From contig JADFLR010000036.1 in assembly GCA_022564295.1 (NCBI GenBank), positions 1 to 41,472 of the forward strand: 41,472 nt of DNA, in the 5' to 3' direction. Below, piece by piece: positions 1 through 8,591 of the stretch (position 1 is the stretch's first letter; each line of letters starts with the position of its first letter). The position numbers were made by a program, and so were the translations under genes. Origin of the DNA: Bacteroidota bacterium (GTDB lineage Bacteria > Bacteroidota > Ignavibacteria > Ignavibacteriales > Ignavibacteriaceae). Under the pieces are notes generated by a model. It saw only the letters and a list, made by a program, of their open reading frames with translations. It did no database searches and was not told the origin of the DNA.

Positions 1-1
1 T

Positions 2-1411
2 CCGATTTTTAGGCATTTCATCAATTACAGAAACATCAAGGTCACCGTAAACAGTCATTGAAAATGTTCTTGGAATCGGGGTTGCACTCATAACAAGAAC
101 ATCGGGAGTTTTACCTTTACTTTGTAAAAGTGCTCTCTGTTTAACGCCAAACCTGTGCTGTTCATCAATTACTACTAAACCAAGATTATTAAACTTTACA
201 GTTTCTTCAAATAAGGCGTGAGTACCGATAATTATATCAGCTTCGTTTAATTCAATATCGGAAAGGTTTTTATCTCGTTCACTTTTTTTCTGTCCGCCTA
301 TCAATAAACTTACTTTAACTTCTTTTTCTTTGCGTGATGAGATAAGGTTTTTCATCATTGCTGTAATAGATTTAGCATGCTGGTCGGCAAGAATTTCGGT
401 TGGTGCCATCAAAGCTGCCTGAAACCCGTTATCAACAGCAATTAGAGCAGCAATTAAAGAAACAATTGTTTTGCCACTGCCTACGTCACCCTGAAGTAAT
501 CTGTTCATCGGCATATCGGAAAGCATATCATTTTTAATTTCACTTAATACTGTTAACTGTGATTTTGTTAGTTCGAACGGAAGTGTCTTGATGAAATCGG
601 AAACAAGATTTGTTTTTATGCTCATCTTATTCCCGGTGAGTCTTGTTTGATAATTATGTTTACGTAAAGCGACAAGAATCTCAAGGTAGAATAACTCTTC
701 AAATTTAAATCGTTGCAGGGCTAATTCTAATAAATTTTTATCTTCGGGAAAATGATAATATCTAACCGCTTTATTGATACTCAAAAGTGCATTCTTTTTT
801 ATAATTTCTGCCGGAAGAGTTTCATCTAAGTAATCCACATAATTTTCAACTGTGTAACTTATTATCCTGCGTAAACTTAGATCTCCGATATAACCTTTCT
901 TTAATTCTTTCGGTATCCTATAAAACGGAATGATTTTACCTGTGTGTAAAAAACTTTTGGACTCTTCTTCGGTTATTTTATCAAAATCTGGATGAATAAA
1001 TTGAAGATTACCGTGCTTACTTATTTCCGGTTTGGATGATATAGCGAAAATATCGTTTTCGTTGAATACCGAATAAAAATATTTTGTTCCTCGAAACCAT
1101 ATACACTCAAAAAAACCGGTTGAATCGCGAAACTGCACTTTAAGTAATTCCTTTTTACCAAATCGTTTTTGCTCTTTATCGACAACCTTTGCAATTATTG
1201 TAACTTCACCATCATAACCGTTTATTATATAGCCATAAGCTTTTGCAGCATTCAGCACAGTGGTTCTATCGAGATGGCGTGATGGAAAATAAAACAGCAA
1301 GTCCTTCACGGTTTTTATCCCGATCTTTTTAAAAGCATCCGCACGTTTTGGGCCAACCGATTTTATATATTGAACAGATTGACTTAGTATTTTTTCATTT
1401 TCGGAATTCAT
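2..1411 (-). CDS. recG: ATP-dependent DNA helicase RecG (5' part, cut by window edge)
   Basis: RecG remodels stalled replication forks and branched recombination intermediates. I translated this frame by hand from the ATG at 1411; 470 codons are present and the gene continues past the left edge. The N-terminus has the helix-hairpin-helix-like stretch SVGPKRADAFKKIGI and an OB-fold wedge region. It is followed by Walker A (LLQGDVGSGKT), the DEQHRFG box (a DEx(H) helicase motif II) and motif III (MSATPIPRT). The order and spacing are those of RecG, and the missing part would be the second helicase domain. It is divergent from dgt across a 229-base gap. The family assignment is secure. Confidence 0.95.
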   Translation of the reverse strand, partial: MNSENEKILSQSVQYIKSVGPKRADAFKKIGIKTVKDLLFYFPSRHLDRTTVLNAAKAYGYIINGYDGEVTIIAKVVDKEQKRFGKKELLKVQFRDSTGFFECIWFRGTKYFYSVFNENDIFAISSKPEISKHGNLQFIHPDFDKITEEESKSFLHTGKIIPFYRIPKELKKGYIGDLSLRRIISYTVENYVDYLDETLPAEIIKKNALLSINKAVRYYHFPEDKNLLELALQRFKFEELFYLEILVALRKHNYQTRLTGNKMSIKTNLVSDFIKTLPFELTKSQLTVLSEIKNDMLSDMPMNRLLQGDVGSGKTIVSLIAALIAVDNGFQAALMAPTEILADQHAKSITAMMKNLISSRKEKEVKVSLLIGGQKKSERDKNLSDIELNEADIIIGTHALFEETVKFNNLGLVVIDEQHRFGVKQRALLQSKGKTPDVLVMSATPIPRTFSMTVYGDLDVSVIDEMPKNR

Positions 1412-1538
1412 ATAATTAAAAATAAACTAAGCATTAAGTAAACTCAATACGAAATGCTTTTAGATTATTTAAAAACAAAAATGATTAACTTTATCGATGA
1501 AGATTATGCAAGTAATTAAAGGGGACTAAACTTACGTG

Positions 1539-1553
1539 ATTCCGGGTCGGAAT
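1539..1553. promoter_or_regulatory. small perfect palindrome between divergent recG and dgt
   Basis: ATTCCG-GGT-CGGAAT is a perfect 6-base inverted repeat about 90 bases upstream of dgt and 128 bases upstream of recG. It is placed where an operator could act on either gene, but it could be chance. The rest of the 1412-1640 gap is AT-rich and shows no convincing -33/-7 pair. Confidence 0.25.
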
Positions 1554-1640
1554 AGGTATATTTTTAAAGTGATATCCTTACTTCTTAAAGGATTAAAATT
1601 TTTGAGATCTGCATATTAAAACAAAACGAAAAATTAAATA

Positions 1641-3011
1641 GTGAACTGGAAAAAACTATTAAACGATAACCGGCTTGGTATTAAAAAGAAATCTACCAAC
1701 AATTCATTGGATGGAAGAAGTCAATTCCAAAAAGACTTTGACCGGATTGTTTTCTCTCCGGCGTTCCGACGACTGCAGGATAAAACGCAGGTATTTCCTT
1801 TACCGGAAAGCGATTTTGTTCATACACGGCTTACTCACAGCCTCGAAGTTTCGGTTGTGGGAAGGTCTCTTGGAAACCTTGTTGGCGAGCGTATTCTTGA
1901 AAGAGATACAGGACTAAAAAAAGAGTTTACAAAATTTCACTTCGGAGAGATTGTTGCAGCAGCATGTCTCGCACACGATATCGGCAATCCTCCATTCGGT
2001 CATTCGGGGGAAGATGCTATTGCTGAATTTTTTAAAAAAGGAAATGGAAAAGATTTTGAAAAATTAATTAATGATGAAAAAAAATGGGATGATCTGATTA
2101 ATTACGAAGGTAATGCTCAGGGTTTTAGGATAATAACTACATTGCAAAATCCAGATGTTAAAGGTGGATTGAGATTAACTTACGCAATGCTCGGAGCTTT
2201 CACTAAATACCCTAAAGAATCTTTTACACCTGAAACATTAATAAAATTAAAAAAGAAAAAAGCAAATAAAAAGTTTGGTTTCTTTCAGGCGGAGAAAGAA
2301 ATATTTAAAGAAGTTGCAGAAGCAACGGGTTTGGAAAGCAAAAAAAATATCGATGATTATTGGTGGTGCAGACATCCGCTAACTTTTCTTGTGGAAGCGG
2401 CTGATGATATTTGTTACAGAATTATGGATCTTGAAGATGGATTTAGACTGAGTTTAATATCATTTACCGAAACTGAAGATTTGATGATTCTATTAGTAAA
2501 CAAGAAAGATTTAAAAGGTTATAAAGGAAGAGATGAAAAAGAGAAAATAGGATATCTCCGGGCAAAAGCTATTAGTGATTTGGTGAATGAGTTAGGTGAT
2601 ACTTTTATGGATGAAGAAAAAAATATTCTTGCCGGAAAGTTGAAAGATGATTTAATAGCAATAATTCCAAATGCAAAAACTCTAAAAACAATAACTGAAA
2701 TTTCGGTTGATAAAATTTACCGTTCACGAAGAGTGGTTGAAAGAGAAGTTGCCGGATATGAAGTGTTAGACGGACTACTTGATACTTTCATTCATGCTTA
2801 CAACGAATCTTATGAAGAGCACTTATCACTAAAAAATCGTGCAATAATTAATCTTCTTCCCAAAAGAATTACAACAGCAAAAAATGATGATCTTTACACA
2901 CGCCTTTTGCGTATAACTGATTTTGTTTCAGGAATGACAGACTCATTTGCGGTTTCACTGTTCAGAAAAATAAAAGGAATATCTTTACCGGGGGGAAGGG
3001 TAACGGAGTAA
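1641..3011 (+). CDS. dgt: dGTP triphosphohydrolase (HD domain)
   Basis: It hydrolyses dGTP (often other dNTPs too) to the deoxynucleoside and tripolyphosphate, and so affects dNTP pools. The start is GTG, supported by the typical N-terminus MNWKKLLNDNRLG. The HD-domain metal ligands are visible: H66 in RLTHS, H112-D113 in AHDIGNPPFGH, and the distal Asp in EAADDICYR (about residue 255). The length of 456 residues is slightly shorter than E. coli Dgt (about 505) and fits the type common in Bacteroidota. There is no clear Shine-Dalgarno sequence. It converges on gpsA with only 3 bases between the stop codons. Substrate range cannot be read from sequence. Confidence 0.92.
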   Translation: MNWKKLLNDNRLGIKKKSTNNSLDGRSQFQKDFDRIVFSPAFRRLQDKTQVFPLPESDFVHTRLTHSLEVSVVGRSLGNLVGERILERDTGLKKEFTKFHFGEIVAAACLAHDIGNPPFGHSGEDAIAEFFKKGNGKDFEKLINDEKKWDDLINYEGNAQGFRIITTLQNPDVKGGLRLTYAMLGAFTKYPKESFTPETLIKLKKKKANKKFGFFQAEKEIFKEVAEATGLESKKNIDDYWWCRHPLTFLVEAADDICYRIMDLEDGFRLSLISFTETEDLMILLVNKKDLKGYKGRDEKEKIGYLRAKAISDLVNELGDTFMDEEKNILAGKLKDDLIAIIPNAKTLKTITEISVDKIYRSRRVVEREVAGYEVLDGLLDTFIHAYNESYEEHLSLKNRAIINLLPKRITTAKNDDLYTRLLRITDFVSGMTDSFAVSLFRKIKGISLPGGRVTE

Positions 3012-3014
3012 TCA

Positions 3015-4010
3015 TCACTCCATTTTCATGCCCCGTGTCATCAAATCATTTGTAGCTTTAACGGGATCTTTATCCTCAAATAGGATTTTATATACTTCAT
3101 TTGTAATCGGAGTTTCAACATCAAACTTTTTGGCAAGCTGAAAAGCTGAACGGCTTGTTTCAACGCCTTCTGCTACCATGTCCATTGATTTTAATATTTG
3201 TTTTAATTTTTTGCCTTTACCAAGCTGTTCGCCAACATACCTATTGCGGCTGTGTTTACTCATGCAGGTAACAATTAAATCGCCCATTCCGGAAAGTCCG
3301 GCAAATGTTTCGGGTCTTGCCCCCATTGCTAAACCGAGACGGGAAATTTCAGCAACACCGCGTGTCATTATTGCTGCTTTTGTGTTATCTCCAAAACCTG
3401 CGCTGTCAATTATTCCTGCACCAATTGCAATAACATTTTTAAATGCACCGCCGAGTTCAACACCAAGAATATCGGTGGAGGAATAAACTCTAAAATAAGA
3501 ATTCATAAAAGCTGCTTGAACAATTTTTGAGGTCTCCTCATCTTCCGAAGCTGCAGTTACAACAGTCGGAATTCTTCTGCTTACTTCTTCGGCGTGGCTT
3601 GGGCCGGAAAGGACTCCTATTTGTTCTTTAGTTAATTTTGGATGAACATCAACCAGCATTTCTGCCATGGTCATTAAAGTGCCCTTTTCAATTCCCTTGG
3701 AAACACTGATAAATATTGCATTTTTTATATCGGAATAATTTATTTTTTTCACAACTCCTCTTAAGAATTGTGAAGGCGTTGAGAGAACAATTAAATTTTT
3801 ATCTGTAGTTGCTTCTTCAATGTTATAAGAAATGTTCATCTCTTCAGGAATTTGAACGCCGGGTAAATACAACGAGTTGATACGCTTTTTTATTAATTCT
3901 TTAGCGTAACTTTTTTGATATTCCCACAGTGTAACGGAATGACCATTATAATGAAGTAAAATTGCGAGGGTAGTTCCCCATCCTCCGGCACCGAGTACGG
4001 AGACTTTCAT
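3015..4010 (-). CDS. gpsA: NAD(P)+ glycerol-3-phosphate dehydrogenase
   Basis: It reduces dihydroxyacetone phosphate to sn-glycerol-3-phosphate, the backbone for phospholipids. The N-terminal Rossmann motif GAGGWGT is at residues 7-13. The catalytic-domain signatures ELGGAFKNVIAIGAGI and GLSGMGDLIVTC are present, and the length (331) is normal. It lies 4 bases downstream of plsY on the same strand, so product and user of glycerol-3-phosphate are co-transcribed. Function is secure by family. Confidence 0.96.
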   Translation of the reverse strand: MKVSVLGAGGWGTTLAILLHYNGHSVTLWEYQKSYAKELIKKRINSLYLPGVQIPEEMNISYNIEEATTDKNLIVLSTPSQFLRGVVKKINYSDIKNAIFISVSKGIEKGTLMTMAEMLVDVHPKLTKEQIGVLSGPSHAEEVSRRIPTVVTAASEDEETSKIVQAAFMNSYFRVYSSTDILGVELGGAFKNVIAIGAGIIDSAGFGDNTKAAIMTRGVAEISRLGLAMGARPETFAGLSGMGDLIVTCMSKHSRNRYVGEQLGKGKKLKQILKSMDMVAEGVETSRSAFQLAKKFDVETPITNEVYKILFEDKDPVKATNDLMTRGMKME

Positions 4011-4014
4011 CTAA

Positions 4015-4683
4015 TCAAGACTTCTGCTTTTTCTTAAAATTAAGTTTATTCTCTGTTCCGTTAAATATTTTAACAACATTTTTACGATGAGTGTACATTA
4101 CAAAAAATGCTAAAAATATTACAAACGGAAGTATAGTTGTGTAACCACTAACATGTTCGTGAAGGATATTCTCTCTCAAAATCAAACTGATGGGGATTGA
4201 AATTGCAGCACTTAATGAGCCAAGAGAAACATACTTTGATACAGAAACAACAAGAATAAACACACCGAGAGCAATTAACATCTCAACAGTAATAATCATT
4301 ATTAACATTCCAAGTGCTGTTGCTATCCCTTTGCCGCCTTTGAATCCAGCAAACACCGTCCATACATGCCCAATTACAGCAGCAATACCAGCAATTATTT
4401 GCACTAAAGTAAAATCATCGAAAGGGGAAATGTTTTCAAACGGAAGTGGACCGTAAAAGAGTCTTGCAACTACAACTACTGCAAAAGCACCTTTCATTGC
4501 ATCTAAAAAGATTACAAGCACCCCATGTTTCCAGCCAAGCACACGCATAACATTTGTTCCGCCTGCACTGCCGCTTCCATGCTCGCGAATGTCAATTCCT
4601 TTTACTGCTTTACTTATAATTATGCCCGATGGAATTGAACCAACTAAATATGATAATATTATTATTATTGCGAGAAGTATCAT
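4015..4683 (-). CDS. plsY: acyl-phosphate:glycerol-3-phosphate acyltransferase PlsY
   Basis: This integral membrane enzyme transfers an acyl group from acyl-phosphate to glycerol-3-phosphate, making lysophosphatidate. The PlsY loop motifs are visible: GSGSAGGTNVMR (about residues 36-47) and AGFKGGKGIATALG (about 112-125). Several hydrophobic helices fit the family's multi-span topology. The basic tail (KKKQKS) is cytoplasmic-like. It forms a tight operon with gpsA. The gap to the upstream aldo/keto reductase gene is 150 bases, so it may have its own promoter. Confidence 0.95.
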   Translation of the reverse strand: MILLAIIIILSYLVGSIPSGIIISKAVKGIDIREHGSGSAGGTNVMRVLGWKHGVLVIFLDAMKGAFAVVVVARLFYGPLPFENISPFDDFTLVQIIAGIAAVIGHVWTVFAGFKGGKGIATALGMLIMIITVEMLIALGVFILVVSVSKYVSLGSLSAAISIPISLILRENILHEHVSGYTTILPFVIFLAFFVMYTHRKNVVKIFNGTENKLNFKKKQKS

Positions 4684-4833
4684 TACTATGCTCTTTTTAT
4701 TAACCTAAAAACTAACAAATGTATCATTAATAAACAAAGAAAAATCTAAAATTTCACCCTACTTTTCAATACTAATTTGGTTTTGATTAGATGCTGTAAA
4801 AACATTAAAGGTTCCATCATATTAAATTCAGCT

Positions 4834-6312
4834 TTATTCATTCCAATATTCTATTAACTTTTCATTGGATTGGAATTTTATACTTCCCAGAACATCCTTA
4901 ACATATTCTACCTTTCGCATTCCAACTAAAGTTGATGAAACTTCGTTAAGAGAATTTACAAATGCAATTGCTTTTTGAGATAGAGAAAAATCTTTTTGCT
5001 CATCATTTAGATATTTATTTAATTCATCGTGCAATTGCTTATTGTTTTCATTCCATTGTCGTGCCAATTCGCTCTCAATCGAATCCAAAGTGATATTAAC
5101 CGTAATTGCAAAATTATTAAGCAGATGTTCGAGCGAATCGTCACTCTCGAAAAATTTACCGATTGCATTGATTGCAAAATTTGCTCCTGGAATAAGATGA
5201 GATCCTTTAATATCTGTAAAATGATTTGGGCTTTCAAATTTATCATAGTTACTTTCAAGTATCTTACCAAGGGAAAGACATTCTAAAAGGCTCTTCTTAT
5301 CACTGAAATTTTTATTCATCTTATTTACATATTTGTCAATCAGTTTCTTCTCAAGTTCGCTTAATTTAGAAATCAAATCGATTATTTCTTCCCTGTTTCT
5401 ATCTTCCTTTATATTAAAATCAGCCAGCCGGTTAATTTTGTTATTTTCAATTGCATTTAGTGGACGGTTTACAAGCACCCCAAGGTTTTTCTCTTTTGCG
5501 AATTGAAGCAAAGATTTTGTGTTATTGACCTGGTTCATGTTTATTGTCGCACCTTTTTCCAACAAGTTTAATGGAAATTGGATCACAGCAAAATGATTGT
5601 CATCTGAAATTTCAGATGCAATATCATAAACTCTTTCTAACGACGTAAAATTGTTTTTGTCGTGCCGTTCAACAAAAGTGTTTGATGAAATACCGTAGTA
5701 CGCGATCCTGCCATTTTCAATTTCTGATTCGAGGTATTCAAATGCAAGCTTTATTCTCCGGTAATATTCTTCCTTTTTATCCTCGTCCAAAGAAATGTTA
5801 GAATATGTTAAAAAATATTCCGGGTTATGAAGAAGGTAAATATCAACTTTTTTTAGTTGCAGTCTTGCAAGGGAATTTGTTAGCTGGTCTCTTAGAAAAT
5901 CGGGGTAAATACAATGCCATAAATCGGGACTGCATTTCACAACATCGGGGAAAGGATTTCCAGATAATTCTCTCTCCTTAGCAGAAGTTAAATTATCACC
6001 TTGAAGGTAACCTGCTTTTGTTACTAAAATAATTTCATCTAAAATAATCCGCTCTTCGGATGTGAGCTTTTGTAATACATTCCCAACTAACTTTTCACTT
6101 CCGCCGATTGAATAATTTGATGATGTATCAATCAGATTAATACCATTACTTAAAGCGTATTCAAGAGCAAATTGATGTTCTTCAACTGAATCATTTACTC
6201 TGTAACAACCGAATCCACAGGTGCTTGTAATGAAACAGGTTTTCCCTAACTTTTCAAATTTCAAATCTGGGAATTTTGATGAGTAATATATTGTTGCCGG
6301 TATAGTTGCCAA
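4834..6312 (-). CDS. aldo/keto reductase with ~130-residue internal insertion
   Basis: This is an NAD(P)H-dependent oxidoreductase of the AKR fold with unknown substrate. The catalytic tetrad can be seen: Asp in NLIDTSSNY, Tyr in the same motif, Lys in LVTKAGYL, and His in YLLHNPEYF. The normal AKR end (LVGMRKVEYVKDVLGS) sits at the extreme C-terminus. The length is 492 residues against about 320 for the family. The extra residues (roughly 300-440) lie between the barrel strand LVNRPLN and that terminal helix, and are charged and helical in character. The start must be the TTG at 6312: an in-frame TAA lies two codons upstream and no ATG occurs near the N-terminus. It is co-oriented with plsY-gpsA but not tightly linked. 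Confidence 0.85.
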   Translation of the reverse strand: MATIPATIYYSSKFPDLKFEKLGKTCFITSTCGFGCYRVNDSVEEHQFALEYALSNGINLIDTSSNYSIGGSEKLVGNVLQKLTSEERIILDEIILVTKAGYLQGDNLTSAKERELSGNPFPDVVKCSPDLWHCIYPDFLRDQLTNSLARLQLKKVDIYLLHNPEYFLTYSNISLDEDKKEEYYRRIKLAFEYLESEIENGRIAYYGISSNTFVERHDKNNFTSLERVYDIASEISDDNHFAVIQFPLNLLEKGATINMNQVNNTKSLLQFAKEKNLGVLVNRPLNAIENNKINRLADFNIKEDRNREEIIDLISKLSELEKKLIDKYVNKMNKNFSDKKSLLECLSLGKILESNYDKFESPNHFTDIKGSHLIPGANFAINAIGKFFESDDSLEHLLNNFAITVNITLDSIESELARQWNENNKQLHDELNKYLNDEQKDFSLSQKAIAFVNSLNEVSSTLVGMRKVEYVKDVLGSIKFQSNEKLIEYWNE

Positions 6313-6403
6313 AAGTTATCCAATGCTAAATGATTTACAGAACAAGTTATCAAATATTCTTTATTTATTGAAGGAAATCAGCGTTTTTATAATGATAATT
6401 ATC

Positions 6404-6434
6404 TTTGTTTTCATAATGATATTCAATATATTTG
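6404..6434 (+). promoter_or_regulatory. Bacteroidota-type promoter (-33 TTTG / -7 TATATTTG)
   Basis: TTTG at 6404-6407, a 19-base spacer, then TATATTTG at 6427-6434 matches the Bacteroidota major-sigma consensus TTTG-(19-21)-TAnnTTTG exactly. It lies 30 bases upstream of the ATG of the small basic protein, leaving a short leader that carries a strong ribosome binding site. Confidence 0.65.
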
Positions 6435-6463
6435 CGCACTAATTTTTAGGAGAAAGGTTAAAA

Positions 6464-6628
6464 ATGGCAAAATCACAATCATTTGCTGATAAAGCTAAAG
6501 GCAAAAAGAAAGTTGATCATATTACTGTAAAACTAATAAAATCTGTAAAATCAGATAAGGGCACTTACAAGTTCAACGAAAAATTTGTTCGTTTAGACGA
6601 TATTAGCAAAGTAACAGAAATAAAATAA
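6464..6628 (+). CDS. 54-residue highly basic small protein, possibly DUF4295-like
   Basis: The protein runs MAKSQSFADKAKGKKKVDHI to SKVTEIK and is rich in Lys. A strong Shine-Dalgarno (AGGAGAAAGG, 6448-6457), a consensus promoter and a downstream hairpin show a real, independently transcribed gene. The core VKLIKSVKSDKGTYKFNEKFV resembles, from memory, the small Bacteroidota DUF4295 proteins (pattern V-K-x-I-[KR]-x-VKS-x-K-x-x-Y-x-F-x-E-x-x-V). I recall that a small protein of this kind was reported as an extra large-subunit ribosomal protein (bL38) in Flavobacterium, but that link is a hypothesis. Composition alone fits an RNA- or ribosome-binding protein. The coding call is firm and the family call tentative. 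Confidence 0.75.
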   Translation: MAKSQSFADKAKGKKKVDHITVKLIKSVKSDKGTYKFNEKFVRLDDISKVTEIK

Positions 6629-6640
6629 ATTCTTCTATTT

Positions 6641-6664
6641 AAGCGGTGAAAGCCGCTTTATTTA
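6641..6664 (+). terminator. intrinsic terminator after the small basic protein
   Basis: AAGCGG (6641-6646), 6-base loop, CCGCTT (6653-6658), followed by the T-rich TATTTATACTTT. It begins 12 bases after the stop codon, so the small gene is probably monocistronic. Confidence 0.6.
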
Positions 6665-6859
6665 TACTTTCCTTCAATATTCTCACCAAATTAAGTAAAA
6701 GTATTTTGTCATTTATCCTTGATTTATAAAATTTTTTTATTAAATTGTAATTATCAACTCGCAATTACAAAAACATTATTTTAATTGTAATTTTTAAAAA
6801 AAATCACTAATATTTAAGGATTTTTGTTGAATTTCTAACTTTTTTTTAATAAAACGTGA

Positions 6860-8260
6860 ATGTTAACTATGATTTCCCCAAGAAAAATGAAGTTTTACGG
6901 TATTAGGGACCTGGACAGCATTCCGCAGATTCAAAATCTTCCAGAAGACCAACGGTTTGCGTTAAAAGTGGTTTCTGCCGTTATGCCTTTCCGTGTAAAC
7001 AATTATGTTATTGAAGAATTAATTGATTGGAATAATATACCCGAAGACCCGATTTTTCAGTTAACTTTTATGCAAAAGGAGATGCTAAACGATGATCAGT
7101 TTGGCAGAGTTGCAAATATTTTATACAATGGTTACGATGATAGTGAAATAAAAAATGTTGTTGAAGAGATCCGTCTTGAATTAAATCCCCATCCTGCAGG
7201 ACAAATGACCATGAATGTTCCAAATCTTGATGGAAAACCTGTTCCTGGAGTTCAGCATAAATATAAAGAAACTGTTCTCATATTTCCTTCAAGCGGGCAA
7301 ACCTGCCATGCTTATTGTACATTCTGTTTTCGTTGGGCACAATTTATTGGAATGAGCGATTTGAAATTTGCTACAGATGAATCAAAACGATTTCAGGATT
7401 ATCTGATAGCTAAAAAGGATGTAACCGATGTTCTAATAACCGGCGGCGACCCGATGATAATGAGTGCAAAAAATCTTGCATCGTACATCGAACCTCTTCT
7501 CGAACCGGAATTTGATCATATAAGAAACATAAGAATCGGAACAAAATCTGTTGCTTACTGGCCTTATAAATTTGTAACCGATAAAGATTCAGACGATATT
7601 TTAAGATTGTTCGAGAAGATAGTAAATTCAGGCAAACACCTTGCTGTAATGGGACATTATAATCATTGGAAAGAACTCTCTACGGATGTTGCAAAGGAAG
7701 CGGTGAGAAGAATAAGAAACACAGGTGCGGAAATCAGAACACAATCACCCCTAATTAAACATGTAAATGATGACCCTGATGTATGGACACAATTATGGTT
7801 AGAGCAGGTTAAACTTGGTTGTATTCCTTATTACTTTTTTATTGAAAGAAATACAGGTGCAAAAAGTTACTTCGAAATTCCTCTTTACACGGCGTATAAA
7901 ATTTATAAGCAAGCGTATGAAAACATTTCAGGTTTGGGCAGAACGGTTAGAGGACCTTCAATGTCAGCTCTTCCGGGCAAGGTATCAGTTGAAGGAATTA
8001 CTGAAATACACGGTGAAAAAGTTTTCGTTTTAAATATGCTGCAGGCAAGAAATCCCAGGTGGGTTAAAAGACCTTTCTTTGCTAAGTTTGATGAAAAAGC
8101 AACCTGGATGAGTGATCTTAGACCAGCATTTGGTAAAGATAAATTTTTCTACCAGGACGAACTTAACCAAATGATTAGGGAAAGCGAAGAACAATCACAC
8201 ATTCTCCCTGGTGAAGATTTTGAAATTTATGCTAATCAAGAGTTGAATGCTGATGATTGA
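6860..8260 (+). CDS. KamA-family radical SAM aminomutase-like protein
   Basis: Radical S-adenosylmethionine enzyme of the lysine 2,3-aminomutase family, which moves an amino group from the alpha to the beta carbon using PLP. The 4Fe-4S ligands are C149, C153 and C156 in the CHAYCTFC motif. The upstream KamA signature is GKPVPGVQHKYKETVL. A Lys in SALPGKVSVEGI (K374) sits where the family's PLP lysine is found, though the glycine-rich loop is altered. The stretch after the cluster (CFRWAQFIGMSDLKF) differs from classical KamA (CxxYCRHCTRRR), so this is a distinct subfamily and the substrate is open. The start is 6860 or the second ATG at 6869. It stands alone after a long AT-rich leader (6665-6859). 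Confidence 0.85.
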   Translation: MLTMISPRKMKFYGIRDLDSIPQIQNLPEDQRFALKVVSAVMPFRVNNYVIEELIDWNNIPEDPIFQLTFMQKEMLNDDQFGRVANILYNGYDDSEIKNVVEEIRLELNPHPAGQMTMNVPNLDGKPVPGVQHKYKETVLIFPSSGQTCHAYCTFCFRWAQFIGMSDLKFATDESKRFQDYLIAKKDVTDVLITGGDPMIMSAKNLASYIEPLLEPEFDHIRNIRIGTKSVAYWPYKFVTDKDSDDILRLFEKIVNSGKHLAVMGHYNHWKELSTDVAKEAVRRIRNTGAEIRTQSPLIKHVNDDPDVWTQLWLEQVKLGCIPYYFFIERNTGAKSYFEIPLYTAYKIYKQAYENISGLGRTVRGPSMSALPGKVSVEGITEIHGEKVFVLNMLQARNPRWVKRPFFAKFDEKATWMSDLRPAFGKDKFFYQDELNQMIRESEEQSHILPGEDFEIYANQELNADD

Positions 8261-8273
8261 ATGAAAAATTGAA

Positions 8274-8321
8274 AAGTGCCGGTAATCTGTAAATAAATTG
8301 TGATTGAGGTGACTGGCACAT
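8274..8321 (+). repeat. imperfect palindromic repeat, copy 1
   Basis: Left arm AAGTGCCGGT (8274-8283) and right arm ACTGGCAC (8312-8319) can pair with one G-U. The right half, TTGAGGTGACTGGCAC, is shared with the copy at 11398-11448 in the same orientation. The two copies bracket the secreted-protein pair. It starts 13 bases after the KamA stop codon and could also act as its transcript end. Confidence 0.6.
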
Positions 8322-8591
8322 AAAACCACACAATTTCCTTTTACATTTCTCTTTACATTTAAACTAAAATTCCCTAATATGTTTTATCAATAATTAACGA
8401 TGAGTTATGGGCGGCTTGATAACTAACATCTGGCACGGTTTTTATTCTCTCTCTGTGGGGGAAAGAAAAATGATTTTCTTACCTCCCCCTACTCAAGAGT
8501 TAAGTTTTTCATTTTATCCTACAGGCTTTGTACAACAGCAAATGTAGCAATAAAATTTTAATTGTTATAATTATTTTTTTTGGAGGATAAA
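8322..8591. other. AT-rich intergenic leader with a long hairpin
   Basis: No gene is visible. A hairpin spans about 8456-8489: a G-run and AAGAAAA (8463-8469) pair with TTTTCTT (8474-8480) and a C-run (8484-8489), with a small bulge. It lies about 100 bases upstream of the next gene and could be a structured element or a decayed repeat. Confidence 0.35.
8527..8558 (+). promoter_or_regulatory. candidate promoter for the secreted-protein pair
   Basis: TTTG (8527-8530), 20-base spacer, TAAAATTT (8551-8558). The -33 element is exact and the -7 is one or two bases off TAnnTTTG. The predicted start of transcription would be about 25 bases before the ATG at 8592. Confidence 0.4.

Noticed and set aside
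3178-3486. Open frames antisense to gpsA and similar antisense frames inside other genes
   Set aside because: They lie wholly inside well-supported genes, have no ribosome binding site and show no family signature.
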